Positions 51,073 through 59,557 of a stretch of 64,000 nt of DNA are shown here, in pieces. A model generated the notes under the pieces. It did no database searches and was not told where the DNA came from. It was given only the letters and a program-made list of their open reading frames with translations. Numbering within the stretch: position 1 is the stretch's first letter; each line of letters opens with the position of its first letter. The position numbers were made by a program, and so were the translations under genes. The stretch is from the NCBI GenBank assembly GCA_004556655.1, contig SFGF01000009.1:1-64000 (forward strand). The letters run 5' to 3'. The stretch is from Lachnospiraceae bacterium (GTDB taxonomy: Bacteria > Bacillota > Clostridia > Lachnospirales > Lachnospiraceae).

Positions 51073-52107
51073 GTGAGTAAGTCAGTGAGAATGTCTGATA
51101 TCGGAGCAAGACTACATGTGAGTACGGTGACAGTTTCCAAAGCACTTTCGGGTCAAAAAGGTGTCAGTGATGAACTGAGGGAAAAAATCATCAGGCTGGC
51201 GGATGAGATGGGATATGAAAGACGTATTTCAGAAGAAAATGAAAACCGAAATTATACGGTGGGTGTCATTGCTGCGGAGCGTTATCTGCAGGAAAAGCAG
51301 TCTTTTTACTGGTCTTTGTATCAGGAGATCTTGAAAAGGGCAATTGCGCGAAAATGTTTCCCTATGCTTGAAGTGATCAGCTATGAGACGGAACGAAAGG
51401 CGGAGCTTCCGAAGGTTGTCAGTGAGAAAAAAGTAGATGGTGTGATCATTATGGGGGCGTTTCATAAAGAATATGTCAGATATATACAGGAGAATGTCCA
51501 TCTGCCGATGCTGAATCTGGACACCACGAACGGATGGGAAAACTGTGATTGCGTGGTAACGAATAATGTGCTGGGCGGTTATCAGATGACAAATTACCTT
51601 TTTGAGCTGGGACATACAAAGATTGGATTTGTAGGCACGAGACTGGCGACCAGCAGTATTGACGACCGTTTTCTGGGATATATGAAATCTATGATGGAGC
51701 ATGGAGCAAAATATGAGGAAAAATGGATTCTGGAGGACAGGGATCGGGAATCCGGCCATATGGAAATAGGAGCCAAGTTCCAGATACCGGATGAAATGCC
51801 CACAGCATTTTTCTGTAATTGCGATCGGTCAGCCGGCATTCTGATAAAAAAACTGGAGAAAAGCGGCTATTCTGTTCCGGAAGATGTGTCAGTTGTCGGC
51901 TTTGACAATTATGTCACCGGTGAGACTACAGGTATCGGCATTACAACTTACGAAATTGATATAAGGGAAATGGCAAGGCGTGCTGTTCATATCATGGTAC
52001 ACAAACTGGAAAATTCCGATTATTCCACGGGTGTATTTATGATTGCCGGAAACTTTATCGAGAGAAACAGTGCGAGGCGAATTGCGTCACCGGTGCCTTT
52101 CATTTGA
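51073..52107 (+). CDS. LacI family transcriptional regulator
   Basis: A 344-residue repressor. The N-terminal helix-turn-helix and hinge region read MSDIGARLHVSTVTVSKALS, then ELREKIIRLADEMGYERR. The periplasmic-binding-protein-like sensor spans about 60-340 (VDGVIIMGAFHKEYVRYIQE, then ATSSIDDRFLGYM). GTG 51073 is preceded by AAAGGG at 8 bases; GTG 51064 has no such site. Its promoter has three matching boxes. It probably controls GH36 next to it, and perhaps GH2, in response to a galactoside. Confidence 0.88.
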   Translation: MSKSVRMSDIGARLHVSTVTVSKALSGQKGVSDELREKIIRLADEMGYERRISEENENRNYTVGVIAAERYLQEKQSFYWSLYQEILKRAIARKCFPMLEVISYETERKAELPKVVSEKKVDGVIIMGAFHKEYVRYIQENVHLPMLNLDTTNGWENCDCVVTNNVLGGYQMTNYLFELGHTKIGFVGTRLATSSIDDRFLGYMKSMMEHGAKYEEKWILEDRDRESGHMEIGAKFQIPDEMPTAFFCNCDRSAGILIKKLEKSGYSVPEDVSVVGFDNYVTGETTGIGITTYEIDIREMARRAVHIMVHKLENSDYSTGVFMIAGNFIERNSARRIASPVPFI

Positions 52108-52128
52108 ATGGAGAAGGAGGAGTAATTT

Positions 52129-54309
52129 ATGGCAATTATCTATGATGAAAAAGAACAGGTATTTATGTTAAATACACCGAATACCACCTATGCGATTGCG
52201 GTGACAGACGAAACATATCTGTGTCATCTGTATTATGGAAAGAAGATTCAGGATTCTCATATCCGATATCTTTTGAGGGAGGATGAACTTCCTTTTGTAC
52301 CGTCAAAAAATTTCAGAGAGAAAAATACTTTTCTTGATACGTTCCCTATGGAGTATCCGGAGACAGGGATGGGAGATTATCGGCAGTCTGCTTTTTGCGT
52401 AAGAGATGCCGAGGGACACAGAGCCAGTGCCTGTATCTATAAAGGATATGAGATCAAAGCAGGAAAACCGAAACTTCCGGGAATGCCGGCTACATTTGCA
52501 GAGGAGGATGTCTGCAGTACGCTGTATCTACACTGCGAAGACCCGGTGCTGGGGCTTCGTCTGTGCCTGATGTACAGTGTGTTTGAGGACGTGGATGTGA
52601 TCACACGGAGTGTGCGGGTGGAAAATATCGGGGGAAATCCTGTTTATCTGGAAAAAGTGCTGACTGCCTGTCTGGATATGGCGGATCAGTCTTTCGAATG
52701 GGTAAGTCTGTGCGGAGCATGGGCAAGAGAACGCCATATCCAGCGGCTTCCTGTTGGGTACGGTCGTCAGAATGTGGCTTCTTTCAGAGGAGAATCCAGC
52801 CATCAGGAGCAACCATTTATAGCACTGGCAACAAAAGGTGCAGGGGAAGAGGAAGGCGAGATTTATGCCATGCACTTTGTATACTCAGGAAATTTCCTTG
52901 CACAGGTGGAAAAGAATGCATACGGTTATGTGCGGATGACCATGGGAATCCATCCGGAAGGATTTACCTGGAAGCTTGAGCCGGGAAATGAATTTACGGC
53001 ACCGGAAGTAGTGATGACCTATTCCTGTCAGGGATTCGGAAAAATGACCCGGACCTTCCATGAACTGTATCGTAATCATCTGATTCGCAGCCCTTATCTT
53101 CATAAAGCCCGTCCGGTTCTGATCAATAACTGGGAGGCAACTTATTTTGATTTTGATGAGAAAAAATTGTTGGAAATTGCACGGGAAGCATCAGAACTGG
53201 GGATTGAGCTTTTTGTCCTTGACGATGGATGGTTTGGAAAACGGAATTCGGATAACTGTTCTCTGGGAGACTGGAAAGTTAACAGAGAGAAGATTCCATC
53301 AGGAATCGGAAAACTGTCAAAAGAGATCAATGCACTGGGAATGAAATTTGGTATCTGGGTGGAACCGGAAATGATTTCCCCGGATTCGGATCTGTTTCGT
53401 GCACATCCGGACTGGGCTATCCAGATACCGGGAAGAGAAATTACCCAGAGCCGCTGCCAGTATGTGCTGGATCTTTCCAGAGATGAAATCGTAGACTATA
53501 TTTATGAACAGATTGCAGAGGTTCTGCGAAACGCTGAGATCTCGTATGTGAAGTGGGATATGAACCGGCAGCTTACTACGATTGGCAGTGCTGCTCTTCC
53601 GGCAGATCGTCAGGGAGAGCTTTACCACCGGTATGTTTTGGGAGTATACCGCCTTCAGGAACGTCTGATTACGGAATTTCCGGATCTGCTTTTGGAGAAC
53701 TGTTCCGGAGGCGGTGCACGTTTTGATCCGGGTATGCTGTACTACAGTCCGCAGATCTGGTGCTCAGACGACACGGATGCGGTAGAACGTCTGGCGATTC
53801 AGGAAGGAACAGCTATGCTCTATCCTTTGTCTTGTATCGGTGCTCATGTCAGTGCATGTCCGAACCATATTGTAGGTCGTGTAACTCCATTTGAAACCAG
53901 AGGTCAGGTAGCGATGGCCGGGACTTTCGGATATGAGTTGGATGTGACAAAACTTTCAGAAGAAGAAAAAGAACAGGTGAAAGAACAGATTCAGTGTTAT
54001 CATATGTATCAGGAATTGATTCGCGAGGGAGACTATTATCGCCTGTTATCATCACAGCAGATGCAGAGAGCAGATGCGTGGATGGTGGTTGACAGGGAGA
54101 AAAAGAAAGCACTGATCTGGTGCGTTACAGTGCTGAATGCACCAAATCAGGATGGATTTTTCTTAAAATTAAAAGGTTTGGACAGTGAAAAGATTTACAG
54201 GATCAACGAAAAAGAATATCAGGGTGATGTATTGATGAATTGTGGAATCCGTATCAAACCTGCAACAAAAGATTTTGTCAGCAGAATGTTCTATGCGGAG
54301 TGTATCTGA
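52129..54309 (+). CDS. GH36 alpha-galactosidase
   Basis: A 726-residue enzyme of the tetrameric bacterial GH36 type. It has the N-terminal beta supersandwich (about 1-320), then a barrel beginning with NNWEATYFDFDEKKLLEIA. Catalytic nucleophile D477 is in YVKWDMNRQ, and acid/base D547 is in WCSDDTDAVER. CSGGGARFDPGMLYYSPQIW is a family signature. No signal peptide, so raffinose- or melibiose-type sugars must be imported by a system not in the window. It is 21 bases after lacI. Confidence 0.95.
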   Translation: MAIIYDEKEQVFMLNTPNTTYAIAVTDETYLCHLYYGKKIQDSHIRYLLREDELPFVPSKNFREKNTFLDTFPMEYPETGMGDYRQSAFCVRDAEGHRASACIYKGYEIKAGKPKLPGMPATFAEEDVCSTLYLHCEDPVLGLRLCLMYSVFEDVDVITRSVRVENIGGNPVYLEKVLTACLDMADQSFEWVSLCGAWARERHIQRLPVGYGRQNVASFRGESSHQEQPFIALATKGAGEEEGEIYAMHFVYSGNFLAQVEKNAYGYVRMTMGIHPEGFTWKLEPGNEFTAPEVVMTYSCQGFGKMTRTFHELYRNHLIRSPYLHKARPVLINNWEATYFDFDEKKLLEIAREASELGIELFVLDDGWFGKRNSDNCSLGDWKVNREKIPSGIGKLSKEINALGMKFGIWVEPEMISPDSDLFRAHPDWAIQIPGREITQSRCQYVLDLSRDEIVDYIYEQIAEVLRNAEISYVKWDMNRQLTTIGSAALPADRQGELYHRYVLGVYRLQERLITEFPDLLLENCSGGGARFDPGMLYYSPQIWCSDDTDAVERLAIQEGTAMLYPLSCIGAHVSACPNHIVGRVTPFETRGQVAMAGTFGYELDVTKLSEEEKEQVKEQIQCYHMYQELIREGDYYRLLSSQQMQRADAWMVVDREKKKALIWCVTVLNAPNQDGFFLKLKGLDSEKIYRINEKEYQGDVLMNCGIRIKPATKDFVSRMFYAECI

Positions 54310-54327
54310 TAGATGAGAAATTTCCTC

Positions 54328-54356
54328 TTGCCCGCACGGTCTGTCTTTAGTATACT
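54328..54356 (+). promoter_or_regulatory. Promoter of the tsaC operon
   Basis: TTGCCC (54328-54333), a 17-base spacer and TATACT (54351-54356). It lies after the GH36 gene. Confidence 0.55.
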
Positions 54357-54391
54357 GAGACTAGCAGATGAAAAGGAAAAAAGGTGAGCAA

Positions 54392-55441
54392 ATGGAAACA
54401 AAGGTGGTCCGCATGGATCCGGAAAACATAGAGAAAGAGGCGATACGGGAAGCCGGTGAAATTTTGAAAGCCGGTGGTCTGGTTGCATTTCCTACGGAAA
54501 CGGTGTATGGTTTGGGAGGGAATGCATTGGATGAGAAGGCAGCTGAAAAAATTTATGAAGCTAAGGGGCGTCCTTCGGATAATCCTTTGATCATTCATAT
54601 AGCAGAGCTTTCTGCCCTGGACAAAATTGTGACAGAGGTACCGGAAAATGCCAGAAAGCTGGCAAAGAAGTATTGGCCGGGACCATTGACTATGATTTTT
54701 CATAAGAGCAGCTGTGTTCCCTATGGTACCACAGGTGGCTTGGAGACAGTGGCAGTCAGGATGCCAAATCATCCGGTTGCGCTGGAACTGATCCGGGCCG
54801 GAGGTGGTTATGTGGCAGCACCAAGTGCCAATACTTCGGGAAGACCCAGTCCGACCTGTTCTTCGCATGTAGAGGAAGATCTGACAGGAAGAATCGACAG
54901 GATCCTTGACGGCGGTCCTGTGGGGATTGGGCTGGAATCTACGATTGTTGATTTTACGGAGGAAGTACCGACGATTCTGCGGCCGGGATATATTAATCAG
55001 GAAATGCTGGAGGCGGTGATCGGTCCGATCCGGATGGACAGAGGACTGATTTCGGCAGACAGTGATGTGAAACCAAAAGCTCCGGGGATGAAATATCGTC
55101 ATTATGCTCCCAAAGCGGATCTGCTGGTGGTAGAAGGCAGTCCGGAAAAAGTTCAGGAAAAGATACGGAAGCTGGCGAAAGAAAAGGTGCAGGAAGGTTT
55201 TCAGGTGGGAATCATAGCTACAGATGAAAGTGCAGACTGTTATCCTCTGGGTCTGGTGAAAAGTATCGGAACCCGGAAAGATGAGGAGAGTATTGCCCGT
55301 CATCTTTTTGGAGTATTAAGAGAATTTGATGACTGCGGTGTGTCTTTTATATATTCAGAAGCCTTTGACACTCCTCAGATGGGACAGGCGATCATGAATC
55401 GTCTTCTAAAAGCGGCAGGGCAGCAGAAAATTCAGGTGTGA
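54392..55441 (+). CDS. tsaC: L-threonylcarbamoyladenylate synthase (Sua5/YwlC type)
   Basis: A 349-residue protein that makes threonylcarbamoyl-AMP for the t6A37 tRNA modification. The YrdC domain (about 10-200) shows the ATP/threonine site PTETVYGLGG, KGRPSDNPLIIHI and SANTSGRPSPT. The C-terminal Sua5 domain (about 230-345) follows the linker PGMKYRHYAPKADLLVVEG. ATG 54392 is preceded by AAGGTGAGCA; ATG 54368 has no ribosome binding site. It begins an operon with the phosphatase-like protein and rpiB. Confidence 0.93.
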   Translation: METKVVRMDPENIEKEAIREAGEILKAGGLVAFPTETVYGLGGNALDEKAAEKIYEAKGRPSDNPLIIHIAELSALDKIVTEVPENARKLAKKYWPGPLTMIFHKSSCVPYGTTGGLETVAVRMPNHPVALELIRAGGGYVAAPSANTSGRPSPTCSSHVEEDLTGRIDRILDGGPVGIGLESTIVDFTEEVPTILRPGYINQEMLEAVIGPIRMDRGLISADSDVKPKAPGMKYRHYAPKADLLVVEGSPEKVQEKIRKLAKEKVQEGFQVGIIATDESADCYPLGLVKSIGTRKDEESIARHLFGVLREFDDCGVSFIYSEAFDTPQMGQAIMNRLLKAAGQQKIQV

Positions 55442-55450
55442 GGAAATAAT

Positions 55451-55912
55451 ATGGTAATACGGTATAAAAAACTGATTTTTGTAGATACCAATGATAATTG
55501 CAGAGCTCCTATGGCAGAGTTGATTTTGAAAAGAAAATTTCTGACGAATCCTTTGAGTATCGAATCCAGAGGTCTGGTGGTACTTTTTCCGGAGCCATTG
55601 ACTCCGAAAGCAGAGACTGTACTTGTCAACAATGGTTATCCGACACCATCTCATATTGCCCGGCAGCTGGAACAGGAGGATATCACCTCGGATGTACTTC
55701 TTCTGACAATGGAAGACAAGCAGAAGTCTGAGATATGGGAAACTTTTGAAAATGCTCCCCACGTGTATACTGTGAAAGAATATGTGGGAGAAGCAGGAGA
55801 TATACCGGCACTGTATGGACAGCCTTTGGCTGTATACAGTCAGTGCTATACGGAACTGGAATTGTTGATGCGAAAACTTGTGATAAGACTGAATGAAGAG
55901 GAGGAACTGTAA
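55451..55912 (+). CDS. LMW protein-tyrosine-phosphatase fold, catalytic residues lost
   Basis: A 153-residue protein of the low-molecular-weight PTP fold: LIFVDTNDNCRAPMAELILK at the phosphate loop and a C-terminal VYSQCYTELELLMRKL helix. The usual loop reads V-C-T-G-N-T-C-R-S; here it is V-D-T-N-D-N-C-R-A, so the nucleophilic Cys is Asp. The acid Asp of the IPDPF motif is also gone (IPALYGQPL). It is therefore unlikely to be a phosphatase, and may be a binding or regulatory pseudoenzyme. Its stop shares one base with the rpiB start. Confidence 0.8.
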   Translation: MVIRYKKLIFVDTNDNCRAPMAELILKRKFLTNPLSIESRGLVVLFPEPLTPKAETVLVNNGYPTPSHIARQLEQEDITSDVLLLTMEDKQKSEIWETFENAPHVYTVKEYVGEAGDIPALYGQPLAVYSQCYTELELLMRKLVIRLNEEEEL

Positions 55913-56343
55913 TGTTAGCAATCGGATGCGATCATGGCGGTTATGAATTGAAAAAAGAAATTGAAGCTTATTTGGATCAGAAGGGAATTGCCTATAAAGA
56001 TTATGGATGCGACAGTACGGCTTCTGTTGATTATCCGATCTATGCCAAAAAAGTAGCACATGCGATTCTTGATGGAGAATGTGAGAAAGGAATATTGATC
56101 TGTGGTACCGGAATCGGTATTTCCATTACAGCCAATAAAATTCCGGGAATCCGCGCAGCGGTTTGCACCGACTGTTTTACTGCACAGGCTACCAGAGAGC
56201 ACAATGATTCCAATATTCTGGCGTTGGGAGGAAGAGTGGTAGGACCGGGACTGGCAATCAAGATTGTGGAGACATTTCTTGAGACTCCATTTTCCAATGA
56301 TGAGCGTCATATTCGAAGAATTAAACTGATTGAAGAAGAATAA
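55912..56343 (+). CDS. rpiB: Ribose-5-phosphate isomerase B
   Basis: A 143-residue isomerase of the non-oxidative pentose phosphate route. Landmarks: MLAIGCDHGGYELKKEIEAY, CGTGIGISITANKIPGIRAA, and CTDCFTAQATREHNDSNILA. Length fits RpiB, unlike the longer fold member at 28407. It overlaps the phosphatase-like gene by one base and lies 40 bases before upp. Confidence 0.95.
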   Translation: MLAIGCDHGGYELKKEIEAYLDQKGIAYKDYGCDSTASVDYPIYAKKVAHAILDGECEKGILICGTGIGISITANKIPGIRAAVCTDCFTAQATREHNDSNILALGGRVVGPGLAIKIVETFLETPFSNDERHIRRIKLIEEE

Positions 56344-56383
56344 TGTGGTACTTTCAGATAAATGAAAGTGGAAAGGGGTACAA

Positions 56384-57013
56384 ATGTCAAAAGTAGTAGT
56401 TATGGATCATCCTTTGATTCAGCACAAAATCGGGATTATCCGCAGGCAGGAAACAAGTTCAAAAGAGTTTCGGGAGATGATCGGTGAAATTGCTATGCTG
56501 ATGTGCTATGAGGCAACGAGAGATCTGAAGCTGGAGGATGTGGAGATCACCACACCGATCACAAAGACTACAGTGAAAGAGCTTGCCGGTAAGAAACTGG
56601 CAGTGGTTCCTATCCTTCGTGCCGGACTTGGTATGGTGGAAGGTATGCTGGCCATGATCCCTGCAGCAAAAGTGGGACATATCGGTCTGTATCGTGATCC
56701 TGAAACACTAGTTCCGGTGGAATATTATTGTAAGCTTCCGGCAGACTGTTCAGAAAGGGATATTTTTGTTGTGGATCCTATGTTGGCAACAGGCGGGTCT
56801 GCAGAGGCAGCAATCCAGATGTTGAAAGATAAGGGTGTGCGGAATATCCGGTTTATGTGCATTATTGCAGCACCGGAAGGAATCAAGAAAATGCAGGAAA
56901 GTCATCCGGATGTGGATCTGTATATTGGAGCACTGGATGATCATCTGAATGATCATGGTTATATTGTGCCTGGTCTGGGAGATGCGGGAGATCGTATTTT
57001 CGGAACAAAATAG
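56384..57013 (+). CDS. upp: Uracil phosphoribosyltransferase
   Basis: A 209-residue salvage enzyme making UMP from uracil and PRPP. Landmarks: VVVMDHPLIQHKIGIIRRQE, PILRAGLGMVEGML, and the PRPP loop VVDPMLATGGSAEAAIQML; it ends with GLGDAGDRIFGTK. The stop is TAG. It is followed at once by a short terminator and the dCMP deaminase gene. Confidence 0.97.
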   Translation: MSKVVVMDHPLIQHKIGIIRRQETSSKEFREMIGEIAMLMCYEATRDLKLEDVEITTPITKTTVKELAGKKLAVVPILRAGLGMVEGMLAMIPAAKVGHIGLYRDPETLVPVEYYCKLPADCSERDIFVVDPMLATGGSAEAAIQMLKDKGVRNIRFMCIIAAPEGIKKMQESHPDVDLYIGALDDHLNDHGYIVPGLGDAGDRIFGTK

Positions 57014-57022
57014 TGTGTCACA

Positions 57023-57048
57023 GGCTGCCCGTAGCGGGCAGCCTTTTG
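57023..57048 (+). terminator. Terminator after upp
   Basis: GGCTGCCC (57023-57030) and GGGCAGCC (57036-57043) with a short loop, followed by TTTTG. It is strong in the stem, short in the T-run, so readthrough to the next gene is likely. Confidence 0.7.
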
Positions 57049-57077
57049 TACATAGATCAAATGGGAGGTTTTTACAG

Positions 57078-57563
57078 ATGAAAGGAAAGAGAGAAGATTA
57101 TATTACGTGGGATGAATATTTTATGGGAGTAGCGAAATTGTCCGGAATGAGATCCAAGGATCCCAATTCTCAGGTGGGTGCCTGTATTGTCAGTGAGGAT
57201 AATAAGATTTTGTCCATGGGTTATAATGGATTTCCCATGGGATGCTCCGACGATGAATTTCCATGGGCACGGGAAGGGGATGCTCTGGATACCAAGTATC
57301 TTTATGTGACGCACAGCGAACTGAACGCTATTTTAAATTATCGGGGCGGTTCTCTGGAGGGAGCAAAGCTTTATGTATCATTATTCCCCTGCAATGAATG
57401 TGCAAAGGCAATTATACAGGCGGGAATCAAGACGATTATTTATGAAACCGACAAATATGCGGATACACCGGCAGTTCGGGCTTCCAAAAGAATGCTGGAT
57501 GCGGCGGGAGTACGATATTATCAGTATAATCATACAAACCGGGAGATTGTAATTCGAGTATAA
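57078..57563 (+). CDS. dCMP deaminase (ComEB type)
   Basis: A 161-residue zinc deaminase converting dCMP to dUMP. It begins with DYITWDEYFMGVAKLSGMRS and SKDPNSQVGACIV. Zinc and catalytic residues are in HSELNAIL (His and Glu) and PCNECAKAI (two Cys). ATG 57078 follows GGGAGGTTTTTTACAG; an upstream in-frame ATG at 56949 lies within upp. With upp it forms a pyrimidine salvage pair. Confidence 0.93.
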   Translation: MKGKREDYITWDEYFMGVAKLSGMRSKDPNSQVGACIVSEDNKILSMGYNGFPMGCSDDEFPWAREGDALDTKYLYVTHSELNAILNYRGGSLEGAKLYVSLFPCNECAKAIIQAGIKTIIYETDKYADTPAVRASKRMLDAAGVRYYQYNHTNREIVIRV

Positions 57564-57571
57564 ATCGGGGG

Positions 57572-57600
57572 TTGACAAACAGATAGGCTTCGGATAAAAT
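57572..57600 (+). promoter_or_regulatory. Promoter of the T-box-proS unit
   Basis: TTGACA (57572-57577), a 17-base spacer and TAAAAT (57595-57600), directly before the T-box leader. Confidence 0.75.
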
Positions 57601-57606
57601 TTCTTT

Positions 57607-57842
57607 AGTGTTAAAATGGCTATGAAGGGAATAGTACATACGAACCGATCAACAGAGAGGAGATCAGCGGTGAGAGATTTCCGTGAGGAACGTGTGGAAC
57701 CGGCCCCGGAGCTGCCTGTGAAGAGCAGGACGCGTGCTTTGGCGTTAAAAAAGCGAGGTAAGTGAACAGTCTTTGACTGTTAATTAGGGTGGTACCGCCG
57801 GGCGAGCGCTTGGTCCCTGTATAGGGATTGAGGGCTTTTTTT
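57607..57842 (+). promoter_or_regulatory. T-box leader of proS (tRNA-Pro sensing)
   Basis: A tRNA-binding leader that lets transcription continue when tRNA-Pro is uncharged. The T-box core AGGGTGGTACCGCC is at 57787-57800. It is followed by an imperfect terminator stem rich in G-U pairs (GGTCCCTG ... AGGGATTGAGGGC) and a T-run ending at 57842. In the Stem I region, GGAACCGGCCCCGGAGCTG is consistent with a CCG (Pro) specifier at 57700-57702; the specifier call is by pattern only. It accounts for most of the 374-base gap before proS. Confidence 0.88.
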
Positions 57843-57937
57843 CGTATAGGAAGGATGTTTATGCTTTTACGATTTGCAAGAGGCGGCCAGTCCATTATAG
57901 GAAATAATAAAATGATATGATAAATGGAGGAAAAACA

Positions 57938-59377
57938 ATGGCAAAGGATAAGAAATTGGTGGAAGCAATTACTTCCATGGAAGAGGATTTTGCACAATGG
58001 TATACAGACGTTGTGAAAAAAGCGGATCTGATTGATTACACAAGTGTAAAAGGATGTATGGTGATCAAACCGGCAGGATACGCAATCTGGGAAAATATCC
58101 AGCATGAACTGGACAGAAGATTCAAGGAGACAGGAGTAGAGAATGTATATCTTCCGATGTTTATTCCGGAAAGTCTGCTCCAGAAGGAAAAGGATCACGT
58201 GGAAGGCTTTGCACCGGAAGTTGCCTGGGTAACTCACGGAGGACTGGAACCACTGCAGGAGCGTCTGTGTGTAAGACCGACTTCAGAAACTCTGTTCTGT
58301 GATTTATATTCCAGAGAAGTGCAGTCCCACAGAGATCTGCCGAAGCTGTATAATCAGTGGTGCTCTGTAGTGCGTTGGGAAAAGACTACACGTCCGTTCC
58401 TGCGTTCCAGAGAATTCCTGTGGCAGGAAGGTCATACGGCTCATGCCACCGCTGAAGAGGCAGAAGAGAGAACCATTCAGATGCTGAATGTATATGCAGA
58501 TTTTTGCGAAGAAGTTCTGGCAATTCCGGTTATCAAAGGACGTAAGACAGATAAAGAGAAATTTGCCGGTGCAGAAGCTACTTATACGATTGAATCTCTG
58601 ATGCACGATGGAAAAGCACTGCAATCCGGTACCAGCCATAACTTTGGTGACGGATTCGCAAAGGCATTTGGTATTCAGTATACAGATAAAGAAAATAAAC
58701 TGCAGTATGTACATCAAACCTCCTGGGGTATGACCACACGTATGATCGGTGCTATCATCATGGTTCACGGAGATAACAGTGGTCTGAAACTGCCGCCGAG
58801 AATTGCTCCGGTTCAGGCTGTCATCATCCCGATTCAGCAGAGAAAAGAGGGAGTTCTTGAGAAAGCAGCAGAACTGAATGCAGTACTGAAAGCAGCCGGA
58901 ATTCGTGTGAAAACAGACGACACAGACAAGAGCCCGGGATTCAAGTTTGCAGAGCAGGAGATGAGAGGTATTCCGGTACGAATTGAGTGCGGACCGAAGG
59001 ATATAGAAGCAAATCAGGCTGTAGTGGTAAGAAGAGACACAAGAGAAAAGATCACAGTATCTTTGGACGAACTGGCTGAAAAAGTTCAGGAAATTCTTGA
59101 CTCCATTCAGCATGATATGCTGGAAAGTGCAAGAGCCCATAGAGACGCACATACTTATGTAGCACATAATTATGAAGAATTCGTGCAGACAATTAACGAA
59201 AAGCCGGGATTTATTAAGGCTATGTGGTGCGGATGCCAGGAGTGTGAAGATAAGATCAAAGAAGATACGGCAGCAACTTCCCGCTGTATTCCGTTTGAAC
59301 AGGAACAGCTTTCCGATACCTGTGTTTGCTGTGGCAAACCGGCGAAGAAGATGGTTTACTGGGGAAGAGCTTATTAA
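57938..59377 (+). CDS. proS: Prolyl-tRNA synthetase, archaeal/eukaryotic type
   Basis: A 479-residue class II aminoacyl-tRNA synthetase. The N-terminal region (DFAQWYTDVVKKADLIDYTS), RPTSETLFCDLYS, VVRWEKTTRPFLRSREFLWQ and the C-terminal zinc-domain Cys set (CGCQEC and CVCCGKPA) are those of the archaeal/eukaryotic form, which lacks the editing insertion of the common bacterial form. ATG 57938 is preceded by GGAGGAAAAACA. It is controlled by the T-box leader, and a terminator follows at 59483. Confidence 0.96.
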   Translation: MAKDKKLVEAITSMEEDFAQWYTDVVKKADLIDYTSVKGCMVIKPAGYAIWENIQHELDRRFKETGVENVYLPMFIPESLLQKEKDHVEGFAPEVAWVTHGGLEPLQERLCVRPTSETLFCDLYSREVQSHRDLPKLYNQWCSVVRWEKTTRPFLRSREFLWQEGHTAHATAEEAEERTIQMLNVYADFCEEVLAIPVIKGRKTDKEKFAGAEATYTIESLMHDGKALQSGTSHNFGDGFAKAFGIQYTDKENKLQYVHQTSWGMTTRMIGAIIMVHGDNSGLKLPPRIAPVQAVIIPIQQRKEGVLEKAAELNAVLKAAGIRVKTDDTDKSPGFKFAEQEMRGIPVRIECGPKDIEANQAVVVRRDTREKITVSLDELAEKVQEILDSIQHDMLESARAHRDAHTYVAHNYEEFVQTINEKPGFIKAMWCGCQECEDKIKEDTAATSRCIPFEQEQLSDTCVCCGKPAKKMVYWGRAY

Positions 59378-59482
59378 GACACCAGATTCGTTCAAGAAGC
59401 AGTTGTGATTCTGATATTTTTCCATATTTTCAAAAGAAATTACAAACATTTGAATCAAATAGAAAATATATAGAGCTATTAG

Positions 59483-59540
59483 AAAAGCCGGAATTTGCGG
59501 GGAGCAGAAAACTGATCCGCAGATTTCCGGCTTTTCCTTT
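59483..59540. terminator. Terminator between proS and the convergent regulator gene
   Basis: A stem of about 17 bp (59483-59500 with 59517-59535; AAAAGCCGG pairs with CCGGCTTTT) with T-rich flanks. It may serve both strands. Confidence 0.75.
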
Positions 59541-59557
59541 TGCTGTCTACAGCTATA

